Positions 1 through 7,584 of a stretch of DNA of 9,508 bases are shown one piece after another. Origin of the DNA: an uncultured Alphaproteobacteria bacterium. Lineage in GTDB: Bacteria; Pseudomonadota; Alphaproteobacteria; RF32; CAG-239. The stretch lies in the NCBI GenBank assembly GCA_934254925.1, contig CAKQMD010000044.1:1-9508 (forward strand), in the 5' to 3' direction. Position 1 is the first letter of the stretch; each line of letters begins with the position of its first letter. A model generated the notes under the pieces. It worked only from the letters and a program-made list of their open reading frames with translations, was not told the DNA's origin and did not search any database. The position numbers and the translations under genes were made by a program.

Positions 1-2178
1 TCCTTAAACAACCGCGCCAGCGATTTGTCGGCCTTGTTGGATTCCATGGCGCAAGGGATCCAGACGATTAAAGCGGCAACGGAAGGCTTGGAAGCTGGTG
101 CAAAGTTGTTGGAACAAGCCTCGGCGACAGCAACTCAGGCAATTAATAAAAACGATTATACTGATTATCCCATTGCTGCAATAGTCACCAACGCTGACGA
201 ATTGGTCATTGCCATCGAACAAAATAATGACGGTTTAATCGTCATAGATGGCACAATCACTCTGGACGATTCTTATTCTATAAAACTAAAAGCCGGACAA
301 AAACTGGTCGGCGCCGGTTATTTATACGGAGATCAAAACCGCCCTGCGGAAATTTCAAAAATCGTTATGAATACTTCCGAAGGTAAATCCGCCCTTACCA
401 TAGAAGAAGACAATGTTTTTGTCTCGGATATTTCCTTTGAATACAATGCCAATATGACAGCAGGTAACGCAACAAATTCTTCTGCCGTTCATATTAAAAA
501 TGCCCAAAACGTCACTTTACAGAATATTGCCATGGAGCTTAAAACAATGGACCCCGATGATGATGCGTACATCCATGTCGGCATTTGGGCAGAAGAAAAC
601 AGCACTTACACGTTAACCGGAACGTTTGAAGGAAAAACCTTTAAAAATATAAATGCTAAAGTGAGCGAATACCTGATTTATAACAGAGATTCCGCCATTA
701 TGAACATGGAGGCCCTCCAAGCTGATTTTGATTACGGTTCAAAAACCGACTTTAAAGGTCCTGTATTGAATGAAGATAGTGTAACTGTTAATATATTCAA
801 CGGTTCAAACCTTAACTTCAATTCGTTGGCTCTTCTTTCTGATGCAAGTGTCCGAGTTAATGTTAAAGACACTTCGCAAATCAATATAAAAATTGATCTC
901 TTAGGATGGGAAAATGCTATAAAAGGGGGCCAGTATCATCTGTCCGAAAATTCTGAGATTAATATAGACAGTCGCCATAGCTATGGGCAGGGATTTTCCT
1001 TTGATTCTTTAATCATAGAGGATAATGCTTCTTTTGTTGCTCAAAGAAGTAATAATAAAAATAACTTATCTGCAAAGGTTGATAATTTGACACTAAAAGA
1101 CAATGCCCGTTTTGAAACAAATTTTTCTGTAGTAATAGGAGAAACGGCAGATATCTCAGGTAATAGTATTTTCAATATTTGCGCGGACGAAGGCATAACA
1201 CTTAGTCTTAATATTAAATTTAACATAAGAGATAATGCTATTTTTAATATACGGTCTGGAAATTATGCGATAAATACAACAATTCCAGCATATAATAAAA
1301 ATTGTACGTTTAACATACTGTCGTCAACCGCCAGAGTTAACTTATTTTCTGAAAATAATAAATTATTTAGTGTTAAAGAAAACAGCGGAATTATATCTTT
1401 AAATATGGTTGCCGGATCTACAATAAGCTATTATTCGACGAACGAACAAAAGGGCGTCTGGAAAGCCGAACAAGGCATTGTTCAACAGAAAATAACCGAC
1501 GGCGAAAGCTTTTTCTCTGACATCGGCTTGATAAAGGATCCTGAGCAAGCCCCCGACGATTTGGCTGATCTTGATGTTACGGCAGTTTTAACGCCTTCAG
1601 ACATTCCTTCTTTTACGGAAGAGGAAATTGTCCAATGGCAGCAAAAAGCTTCCGACAATTTACACAAAACCTATCTGGACCAGCAAAGCTTCTATGAGGA
1701 AGAAAATAAGAATTTTAATGAAATTATCCGGCAATACGATAATCTGATTAATGATGCCTCCTATAAAGGGATCAATCTGCTCAAAGGCCAAAATCTGACG
1801 ATTATTTTCAATGAAAACCGCAGTTCCGGAATAGAAGTGTCCGGAGTTGATCTCAGCAGTCAAAACCTACAAATACAGGAACGCGTCTGGAAAAATGTTG
1901 AGGATATTCTGGCGAACTTGGAAGAGATCAGTCAAGGGTTGGAAGTTGTTCGCCAAGCATCTGCCCAATTAGGAAACTATTACTCCATTGTCACCACACG
2001 GGAGAACTTTACCCAAAACCTGATAAATGTTTTGACAGAAGGAGCTGATAAGCTCACGCTTGCCGACATAAACGAGGAATCGGCCAATATGCTGGCCCTG
2101 CAAACAAGGCAGCAGTTGGCGGTCAATTCGCTGTCGCTTGCTTCGCAAGCCAGTCAATCAATCCTCAAATTGTTTTAG
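1..2178 (+). CDS. Flagellin with large beta-helix insert (5' end missing)
   Basis: Flagellin, the secreted subunit of the flagellar filament. The frame is open from base 1, so the gene starts left of the window; judging from the family, roughly 60 residues are missing. A TTG at 25 could be read as a start, but it falls inside conserved flagellin sequence. Of the 725 visible residues, 1-48 match the N-terminal D1 helix (SLNNRASDLSALLDSMAQ, then GIQTIKAA). Residues 50 to about 520 are a beta-rich domain with pectate-lyase/pertactin-like coils. Residues 520-556 are an acidic, proline-containing linker. Residues 557-600 resume flagellin (QYDNLINDASYKGINLL). Residues 621-725 are the C-terminal D1/D0 helices (NMLALQTRQQLA, ending SQSILKLF). 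Family members of this type are often 270-500 residues, so this one is very large. The ends make the flagellin call secure; the beta-helix fold is inferred from repeat pattern only. I see no catalytic site. The gene is convergent with popZ. Confidence 0.88.
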   Translation, partial: SLNNRASDLSALLDSMAQGIQTIKAATEGLEAGAKLLEQASATATQAINKNDYTDYPIAAIVTNADELVIAIEQNNDGLIVIDGTITLDDSYSIKLKAGQKLVGAGYLYGDQNRPAEISKIVMNTSEGKSALTIEEDNVFVSDISFEYNANMTAGNATNSSAVHIKNAQNVTLQNIAMELKTMDPDDDAYIHVGIWAEENSTYTLTGTFEGKTFKNINAKVSEYLIYNRDSAIMNMEALQADFDYGSKTDFKGPVLNEDSVTVNIFNGSNLNFNSLALLSDASVRVNVKDTSQINIKIDLLGWENAIKGGQYHLSENSEINIDSRHSYGQGFSFDSLIIEDNASFVAQRSNNKNNLSAKVDNLTLKDNARFETNFSVVIGETADISGNSIFNICADEGITLSLNIKFNIRDNAIFNIRSGNYAINTTIPAYNKNCTFNILSSTARVNLFSENNKLFSVKENSGIISLNMVAGSTISYYSTNEQKGVWKAEQGIVQQKITDGESFFSDIGLIKDPEQAPDDLADLDVTAVLTPSDIPSFTEEEIVQWQQKASDNLHKTYLDQQSFYEEENKNFNEIIRQYDNLINDASYKGINLLKGQNLTIIFNENRSSGIEVSGVDLSSQNLQIQERVWKNVEDILANLEEISQGLEVVRQASAQLGNYYSIVTTRENFTQNLINVLTEGADKLTLADINEESANMLALQTRQQLAVNSLSLASQASQSILKLF
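802..1314 (+). repeat. Degenerate protein repeats (beta-helix coils) in flagellin insert
   Basis: Within the flagellin insert a short motif, roughly polar-N-A/S-x-F/I-N-I, recurs at window-frame residues 268 (GSNLNF), 290 (DTSQINI), 316 (ENSEINI), 341 (DNASF), 367 (DNARF), 387 (GNSIFNI), 411 (DNAIFNI) and 433 (KNCTFNI). The intervals are 20 to 26 residues. That periodicity with alternating hydrophobic residues is what one coil of a right-handed parallel beta-helix gives. The repeats are too diverged to show as DNA repeats. Confidence 0.5.
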
Positions 2179-2237
2179 CTATCCCTTTATGCATAAATGA
2201 TATTGCTCACAATCGACCTCCGAACAAGAGACCCTCT

Positions 2238-2259
2238 AAAAATCTCCCTCAAAAGAGAT
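2238..2259 (-). terminator. Candidate intrinsic terminator of tolC-popZ operon
   Basis: Read on the minus strand, ATCTCTT-TTGA-GGGAGAT forms a 7-bp stem (two of the pairs are G-U wobbles) with a 4-base loop, followed at once by TTTT. It starts at the first base of the popZ stop codon. The wobble pairs become A-C mismatches on the plus strand, so the hairpin favours minus-strand transcription. The stem is weak. I saw no comparable plus-strand terminator for the flagellin in 2179-2258. Confidence 0.4.
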
Positions 2260-3410
2260 CAGGCATTAACCTTATTCATGATTTTAGCCATTTCTTCTTT
2301 GACGATTCTTTCAACAATGGTCGGCAGATTCTGATTTAGCCAATCTTCGGTTCGCCTATTGACGACGTCTGCGGCAATCTGCTCAATGCCAGCGTTGTCC
2401 GGCAGGCTGTTTTTTACCCAATTGCCTACTTCGCGGGCGATCACCTCGCGCACCATATTTTCCAGTTCTTCATTCGCCGGAAGACTTGCAACGGGTCCTT
2501 CTGCCGCAACCTCTTCAACAGCGGCGGCAGTTTCCTGCGGTGCTTCTTGTTCTTTACTGAAAAGTTTGGCAAAGTTGCTGAGGATGTTTGCGGAAGCTTC
2601 CACGGCATCCTGACGAACAGTTTCATTTTCCGTTACCGGCGATGCCGTCTCGGTTTCCGACGCTTCATCGTCTATGTCGGGCAATTGCGGAAGCGGCTGA
2701 GCCTCCACCTCGAAAACCGGATCGGAATCGATGTCTTTGCTGTCGCTAATCATCTGCTGCAAATTGTCTAAGTCAACCATGGGAGCGTTGTTCTCGTTTT
2801 CTTCTTCAAAAACAGGTTCCGCCGGAATGTTTTGTTCAAAAAAAGGATTGGAGGCAATAGCGTCTGACATTTCCTGTTCTGAAGAAAATTCCTCACTCAG
2901 GACGGCGGGAGCTTCGTCGGCACCTTCGGCAACGGCGACTTCCTCCGCCACCGTTTCTTCGGTTGCCGTCGGATTTTCTTCCGCCGGCCGTACTGTCGCC
3001 AACTCCGCCTCAAGGTCAATCGTCTCCGAAGGGACTGCTTCCTCCTCAACCATCATTGAGCGTGAGAGGTCATAGATTTCTTCTTCGGGCTGAACGTCAA
3101 GCGGTGCCGCGATCGTTTCGGCTATAGGTTCCTCCAAAGCAACGGCCGACACCTCGGAAGCCGCCGCCGGCCTCTCTTCGGACAATGGTTGTACCGCTGC
3201 CTCTTCAGCAACAGGAGAGGTTAATTCCATAACGTCATCCTGTTTTTTCTCTTCCGCGGCGGGCGTTTTCGTCGTCGGAGCTTCTCCTACGACCGGTTCC
3301 GCCGACACTCCGGCAGGCTGGCTTTTCTGATTGGCGTTATCTTCCATCAAAATGTTTTTGATAGAGGAGAGAATTTCCTCCATTGATAAATCTTCTTCAT
3401 TTTCAGCCAT
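2259..3410 (-). CDS. popZ: PopZ-like polar organizing protein (DUF2497 family)
   Basis: Cytoplasmic scaffold of the PopZ/DUF2497 family, which self-assembles at cell poles in Alphaproteobacteria and in Caulobacter anchors the ParB-bound centromere and recruits polar regulators. Of 383 residues, 10-24 form the conserved N-terminal helix (MEEILSSIKNILMED). Residues 25 to about 315 are a low-complexity acidic linker rich in Glu, Ala, Pro and Val. Residues 316-383 are the conserved C-terminal oligomerization helices (W331, then DWLNQNLPTIVERIVKEE). Caulobacter PopZ is about 177 residues, so the linker is greatly expanded. The C-terminal helix-W-LP module appears twice. GGTGA (3417-3421) lies 6 bases before the ATG. 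The gene begins 32 bases after tolC and most likely shares its transcript. Family assignment is strong at both ends; polar function in this organism is inferred. Confidence 0.82.
   Translation of the reverse strand: MAENEEDLSMEEILSSIKNILMEDNANQKSQPAGVSAEPVVGEAPTTKTPAAEEKKQDDVMELTSPVAEEAAVQPLSEERPAAASEVSAVALEEPIAETIAAPLDVQPEEEIYDLSRSMMVEEEAVPSETIDLEAELATVRPAEENPTATEETVAEEVAVAEGADEAPAVLSEEFSSEQEMSDAIASNPFFEQNIPAEPVFEEENENNAPMVDLDNLQQMISDSKDIDSDPVFEVEAQPLPQLPDIDDEASETETASPVTENETVRQDAVEASANILSNFAKLFSKEQEAPQETAAAVEEVAAEGPVASLPANEELENMVREVIAREVGNWVKNSLPDNAGIEQIAADVVNRRTEDWLNQNLPTIVERIVKEEMAKIMNKVNA
2322..2465 (-). repeat. Tandem duplicated C-terminal module in PopZ-like protein
   Basis: Residues 316-337 (bases 2465-2400) and 342-363 (bases 2387-2322) align without gaps at an offset of 26. 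Identities are E317/E343, V323/V349, R326/R352, W331/W357, L336/L362 and P337/P363, and most other positions are conservative (L/I, N/Q, M/I, E/D, I/V). Both copies end in W-x3-4-LP. This is a protein-level repeat; the DNA copies have diverged. Confidence 0.55.
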
Positions 3411-3442
3411 CTTTTTTCACCCGGTTAGAGTTAAAGCAATTA

Positions 3443-4798
3443 TCAGTCAACCGACAACGACAACCATTTGTCGCGGGTTTCTTTATAATATTTCTTCGGT
3501 TGATAAATATCAACGTTGAGTTTGAGGTCTTCAGCCGTCAACTTTCCCATTGCCAAAAGGAGATTCATGCCCGAGACATAATAGTCGCGGCGGGCTTTGA
3601 CTTCTTCCACATTGGAGTTAAGCAGCTCCTGATAAGCATCCAGCACGTCCAAAATCGTACGGTTGCCCAGGGCTTCTTCCTTTTGTACGCCGTCAAGCGC
3701 AATTTCGTTGGCTTTCACCTGGTCTTTAATGGATTTGATTTTGGCATCGTTGGCCTGCATATATTCCCAAGCGCTGGAAACCGAGGACCTGGTGCTGCGC
3801 TCAGCCTCAAGGACAGCCTCCTGAGCCTGCCATTTCTGATATTTGCTCTGGCGGATTTTGGCGCGGGTTTCACCCGAGCTGTACAAAGGCAATGTCATGT
3901 TGACACCCCATTCAACGTTGTCAATGGTGGTATCCCCGGAATAAAGGTCAATTTCGCCGCGGGTTTTGGTGGCGGCGGCATCGGCAGTAATTTGCGGCAG
4001 CAACGCGCCGGTTTTGGCCGCAACGTCATAAGTCTTGGCGTTCAACAGGCTTTTGGCCTGACGGATGCCGTAATTGTGGGTCAGGGCATAGTTGAGCGCT
4101 TCCTCATAGCTCTTGGGCAAAAATTCGCGGATATTTTCCGGATCGCTGAGTTCTCCCGGTTCGGATCCGATGATTTGGATATAAGCAGACTTGGAAGCCT
4201 GGAGATCTCCTTCTGAAGAGATACGATCGGCTTTCGCCTGAGAATAACGGGCTTTAGCCTGGGAGACATCCGTTCTTGTCACCTCGCCGACGTTAAAACG
4301 CTGCTGGGTTTCGTCCAGACGTTTTTTCAAAAGCTTTTCGTTGTTTTTTTGCAGGTTGACAATCGCCATATCGCGGACAACGTTCAAATAAGCCGTTGAA
4401 GCGTCCAAAAACACGGACTGTTCTACGTTGTACAAATTGCTTTGTTCGGCTCGAACCTGACTGTCGGCCGACTTGACGGAATTTACCGTCTGAAAACCGC
4501 TGAACAAAGGCTGGCTGATTTTGGCACCGATGCTCTTTTGTTCATTGTCCCGATCCGCCGAGGCGGAATTGCCGCTGACGTTGGCGTCGGTATAAGCCGC
4601 CGTCAGAGAGATGTTGGGACGATAGCCGGATTTGGCGATGGCAACGTTTTCGTCAATGCTGCGCAGATACGCCCTTTGTCCCTGCAAGGTAGGGTTGGTG
4701 TTATAGGTTTCACTCAAAGCCTCAAAAATCGTCTGAGCATTTGCGCTTCCGGCCAAAGCAGTGGCCAGGAACAACCCGGCCAAAAAAGATTTCTTCAT
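3443..4798 (-). CDS. tolC: TolC-family outer membrane efflux/secretion channel
   Basis: Outer-membrane duct protein that trimerizes into a beta-barrel plus periplasmic alpha-helical tunnel, serving RND/MFS efflux pumps or type I secretion. Of 451 residues, 1-21 are a signal peptide (KK, hydrophobic core, cleavage after SANA). NPTL at 35-38, SQPLFSG at 95-101 and LPLYSSG at 303-309 are typical family positions. The two structural repeats each show the hallmark helix: FNVGEVTRTDVSQAKAR (168-184) and LGNRTILDVLDAYQELL (377-393). Length is usual for alphaproteobacterial TolC and nothing is missing. The start is supported by GAGGTGA (4803-4809) 4 bases before the ATG and by the signal peptide. It is the first gene of a probable operon with popZ and is divergent from glgP. 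No periplasmic adaptor or inner-membrane pump is adjacent, so the substrate cannot be inferred. Confidence 0.93.
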   Translation of the reverse strand: MKKSFLAGLFLATALAGSANAQTIFEALSETYNTNPTLQGQRAYLRSIDENVAIAKSGYRPNISLTAAYTDANVSGNSASADRDNEQKSIGAKISQPLFSGFQTVNSVKSADSQVRAEQSNLYNVEQSVFLDASTAYLNVVRDMAIVNLQKNNEKLLKKRLDETQQRFNVGEVTRTDVSQAKARYSQAKADRISSEGDLQASKSAYIQIIGSEPGELSDPENIREFLPKSYEEALNYALTHNYGIRQAKSLLNAKTYDVAAKTGALLPQITADAAATKTRGEIDLYSGDTTIDNVEWGVNMTLPLYSSGETRAKIRQSKYQKWQAQEAVLEAERSTRSSVSSAWEYMQANDAKIKSIKDQVKANEIALDGVQKEEALGNRTILDVLDAYQELLNSNVEEVKARRDYYVSGMNLLLAMGKLTAEDLKLNVDIYQPKKYYKETRDKWLSLSVD

Positions 4799-4833
4799 TG
4801 ATTCACCTCAAAGTTTTACAAAATCTGTGCCTG

Positions 4834-4861
4834 ATTATATTACATAGGAGAGATTTTGCAA
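4834..4861 (-). promoter_or_regulatory. Probable sigma70-type promoter of tolC-popZ
   Basis: On the minus strand, TTGCAA (4861-4856) serves as the -35, a 16-base spacer follows, then a consensus -10 TATAAT (4839-4834). The start of transcription would lie near 4827, giving a leader of about 28 bases before the tolC ATG. Position and match are good; inferred from sequence only. Confidence 0.55.
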
Positions 4862-4919
4862 TTTATTTGTTAAAAAATTAATAACTTACCTCATAAAAAA
4901 GTTTTAATTCGGCGTTTTT

Positions 4920-4947
4920 TTGTTTTTCCGTGCTTTCATAGTATAAT
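4920..4947 (+). promoter_or_regulatory. Probable sigma70-type promoter of glgP
   Basis: A consensus -10 TATAAT (4942-4947) is preceded after 16 bases by a poor -35, TTGTTT (4920-4925). The expected transcript start near 4954 leaves about 65 bases of A+T-rich leader before the GTG start. I see no operator-like inverted repeat between this promoter and the divergent tolC promoter about 60 bases away. Confidence 0.5.
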
Positions 4948-5004
4948 TTATTAACTATATTTCAAACAATTCTCTTTAGTCTGTGGGAAAAATCAGTATG
5001 TATG

Positions 5005-5011
5005 TGAGGAG
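5005..5011 (+). promoter_or_regulatory. Ribosome binding site selecting GTG start of glgP
   Basis: TGAGGAG lies 8 bases upstream of GTG at 5020. It is the only strong Shine-Dalgarno in the region and fixes this GTG, followed by Lys-Lys-Asp-Ser, as the start rather than a later ATG. Confidence 0.7.
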
Positions 5012-5019
5012 TACAAAAA

Positions 5020-7482
5020 GTGAAAAAAGATTCCGCGATCATTAATGAAATCGACAAAGCCAGGCTTAAGCTCTCAATTGAACATTACATCAAATACTTC
5101 ATCGGTAAGAGGACCGTCGAAATTACCAAAGACGAAGCCTTGGAAGCCATTGCCCTGGCCGTGCGCGAATTTGCCATGGACAAAATGTATGAGACGATTG
5201 CCCGCTACAACAAAGTCGGGTCCAAAAGAATTTATTATCTTTCGGTGGAGTACCTGATCGGCCGTTCTTTGGAAAACAACCTGCATAACCTCGGGTTGTT
5301 TGACATTATGAAAAGCATCAAAATCGATGGCTTGCCCAACTTCACTCTGCAAGAAATTTTTGACACGGAATATGACCCGGCGCTCGGAAACGGCGGTTTG
5401 GGCCGCCTGGCCGCTTGTTATCTTGATTCCATGGCTTCGCTCGGCATTGCCGGTTTTGGCTACGGCATCAACTACCAATTCGGCTTGTTTAAGCAGAAGT
5501 TTGAAAACGGCTATCAGGTCGAACAGGCTGACAGCTGGGCCGGCGAAGACTCCCCCTGGCAATTTGCGCGGCTTGACAGAACGGTGAAAATTCCGATTTA
5601 CGGCGACGTCGAAGTTCTGCCCAACCCGGACGGAACCAACAACTACGTTTGGATGAACACGCAGCACATGTACGGCGTACCCTACGATTTTCCGATCGTC
5701 GGTTATGAAGGGAAGTCCGTCAATTATCTGCGTTTGTTCTCGGCCAAGACCGACGACGAATTGGATATCAACATCTTCAACGAAGGCGGATACATTGAGG
5801 CCGTGCGCGACAAAATCGAAACCGAGACGGTTTCAAAAGTTCTGTATCCGTCCGATGCCATGGAATCCGGCAAGGAATTGCGGCTCAAACAGCAATATTT
5901 CTTCGTTTCCTGCGCTATGCAGGATATTATCCGCAGATTTTTGGAAAAAAGCAACGACTTTACCGAAATGCCCAAACACGTTTGTATTCAACTGAACGAC
6001 ACCCACCCGGCAATCGCCATTCCCGAACTGATGCGGCTTCTGGTGGATATGTATGGTCAGGAATGGGACACGGCCTGGGACATCACGACGCAGATCTTTG
6101 CCTATACAAACCACACGCTACTGCCTGAGGCTTTGGAAACCTGGCCGGTACGGATTTTAGGCAAAATGCTGCCGCGGCATCTGCAGATCATTTATGAAAT
6201 CAACCGTCGCTTTATGGATTTTGCCCGCAGCAAATTCGGCAATGATTCGCCTAAACTCGGCAAAGTCTCAATCGTCAGCGGCGACGGCGATAACCAAATC
6301 ATTCGCATGGCCAATTTGTCGATCGTCGGTTCCTTCTCCGTCAACGGGGTGGCCAAGATTCACTCGGAGCTGATCAAGACTTCGCTGGTGCCCGAATTTT
6401 ACGAATTGTGGCCGGAGAAATTCAGCAACGTTACCAACGGCATCACGCCGCGACGCTGGCTGTTGCATGCCAATACGGCTTTGTCAGACCTTATTACGTC
6501 CAAAATCGGCGACGGCTGGGTCACCGACCTGACAGAACTGAGCCATTTGGAAGATTATGTCAACGACAAAAAATTCGTCGACGCTTTTGCAACCATTAAA
6601 AAGACCAACAAGGAACGGCTGGCCAAAATCATTTTCAAATCCACCGGCGTAGTGGTCAATCCCGAAAGCATGTTCATTGTCCATGCCAAACGGATCCATG
6701 AATACAAACGTCAGCTGATGACGATTTTGCAGGTAATCGGCGATTATCTGGACATCATCAAAAACAACAAATATCCGCTTTGTCCCAAGACATACATCTT
6801 TGCCGGGAAAGCCGCCCCTTCCTATAATTTCGCCAAGTTGATCATTAAGCTGATCAACAATGTCGCCGACGTGATCAACCACGATTCACGCGTTAACGAC
6901 ATGATCAAGGTGGTCTTCATGCCCGACTATAAAGTTTCTTTGGCCGAAGTTTTAATTCCCGCTGCCGACCTCAGCGTACAGTCTTCGACTGCCGGTTTTG
7001 AGGCTTCGGGCACCGGCAATATGAAATTCGCGCTGAACGGTGCTCTGACCATCGGTACCCTGGACGGTGCCAATATTGAAATCCGCGAACAAGTAGGCGA
7101 CGAAAACTTCTATCTCTTCGGTTTGAAGGAAAATGAAATTCATGACATGCGCAAAACCTACAATCCGCGCGAAATCTATGAGAAAAATGACTATATCAAA
7201 CGGATTATGAACGCCGTCAATTCCAACATGTTCTGCGAAAAAGACTACGTTTTGTTGTTCAAACCCATTTTTGAAGAGCTCCTCAACCGCGACTATTATT
7301 TCGTTCTGGCGGACCTGGAAGCTTTCGACCGCAAAATGGAAGAAGTCGAAAAAGATTTCATGGACAAGAAAACCTGGGCGAAAAAAGCCATTTTGAACGT
7401 GGCCAGAATCGGTTATTTCACCAGCGACCGCGCGGTGATGGAATATGCCAAGAACATTTGGCACATCAAGCCGGTGGACTAA
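5020..7482 (+). CDS. glgP: Glycogen/maltodextrin phosphorylase
   Basis: Cytoplasmic GT35 enzyme that cleaves terminal alpha-1,4-glucosyl units of glycogen or maltodextrin with phosphate, releasing glucose-1-phosphate. Its 820 residues are full family length (E. coli GlgP about 815). Conserved blocks in order: SVEYLIGRSL (75-84), LGNGGLGRLAACYLDSMA (122-139), LNDTHPA with H329, HAKRIHEYKRQL (555-566) and EASGTGNMKF (661-670). By alignment with rabbit muscle phosphorylase, K669 is the PLP Schiff-base lysine (K680) and R558/K563 are phosphate-site residues (R569/K574); all are intact. The N-terminus lacks the phosphorylatable serine peptide of the muscle enzyme. It starts with GTG behind a strong ribosome site, has its own promoter, and ends before a strong terminator, so it appears monocistronic. 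No other glg gene is in the window. Sequence alone does not separate glycogen from maltodextrin preference. Confidence 0.97.
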   Translation: MKKDSAIINEIDKARLKLSIEHYIKYFIGKRTVEITKDEALEAIALAVREFAMDKMYETIARYNKVGSKRIYYLSVEYLIGRSLENNLHNLGLFDIMKSIKIDGLPNFTLQEIFDTEYDPALGNGGLGRLAACYLDSMASLGIAGFGYGINYQFGLFKQKFENGYQVEQADSWAGEDSPWQFARLDRTVKIPIYGDVEVLPNPDGTNNYVWMNTQHMYGVPYDFPIVGYEGKSVNYLRLFSAKTDDELDINIFNEGGYIEAVRDKIETETVSKVLYPSDAMESGKELRLKQQYFFVSCAMQDIIRRFLEKSNDFTEMPKHVCIQLNDTHPAIAIPELMRLLVDMYGQEWDTAWDITTQIFAYTNHTLLPEALETWPVRILGKMLPRHLQIIYEINRRFMDFARSKFGNDSPKLGKVSIVSGDGDNQIIRMANLSIVGSFSVNGVAKIHSELIKTSLVPEFYELWPEKFSNVTNGITPRRWLLHANTALSDLITSKIGDGWVTDLTELSHLEDYVNDKKFVDAFATIKKTNKERLAKIIFKSTGVVVNPESMFIVHAKRIHEYKRQLMTILQVIGDYLDIIKNNKYPLCPKTYIFAGKAAPSYNFAKLIIKLINNVADVINHDSRVNDMIKVVFMPDYKVSLAEVLIPAADLSVQSSTAGFEASGTGNMKFALNGALTIGTLDGANIEIREQVGDENFYLFGLKENEIHDMRKTYNPREIYEKNDYIKRIMNAVNSNMFCEKDYVLLFKPIFEELLNRDYYFVLADLEAFDRKMEEVEKDFMDKKTWAKKAILNVARIGYFTSDRAVMEYAKNIWHIKPVD

Positions 7483-7496
7483 AAGCCCTTTTCATC

Positions 7497-7527
7497 AATG
7501 CCCGGGACTTCCGGGCATTTTTTTTTT
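7497..7527 (+). terminator. Strong intrinsic terminator after glgP
   Basis: AATGCCCGG (7497-7505) and CCGGGCATT (7511-7519) form a perfect 9-bp stem around the loop GACTT, running into ten consecutive T (7518-7527). It lies 14 bases after the glgP stop and separates glgP from the antiporter. Confidence 0.9.
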
Positions 7528-7541
7528 GAAAAAAAGCAAAC

Positions 7542-7570
7542 TTGCCAAACGTTTTTTAAGAAATTTTAAC
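7542..7570 (+). promoter_or_regulatory. Possible promoter of the antiporter gene
   Basis: TTGCCA (7542-7547, 5 of 6 to the -35 consensus) and TTTAAC (7565-7570, 4 of 6 to -10) are separated by 17 bases. A promoter is expected here because a strong terminator lies just upstream. The -10 is weak, and transcription would start near 7577. Confidence 0.3.
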
Positions 7571-7584
7571 AAACAGGCGGCACA

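Noticed and set aside
25..27. TTG as the start codon of the flagellin
   Set aside because: The frame is open to base 1 and the preceding codons (SLNNRASD) are conserved flagellin sequence, so the true start is outside the window.
2186..2197. Perfect palindrome TTTATGCATAAA after the flagellin stop
   Set aside because: A+T-rich, without loop or T-tract, and of a size expected by chance; not a terminator and no known site recognised.
3383..4216. 277-codon plus-strand ORF
   Set aside because: It is antisense to the well-supported tolC gene, has no recognisable domain or ribosome site, and mirrors tolC codon usage.
4800..5033. GANTC (CcrM-type) methylation sites at 4800-4804 and 5029-5033, beside the tolC and glgP starts
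   Set aside because: Two sites in about 230 bases is close to random expectation, and no cell-cycle link can be drawn from position alone.
5074..5667. 197-codon minus-strand ORF inside glgP
   Set aside because: Antisense shadow of conserved phosphorylase sequence, with no independent support.
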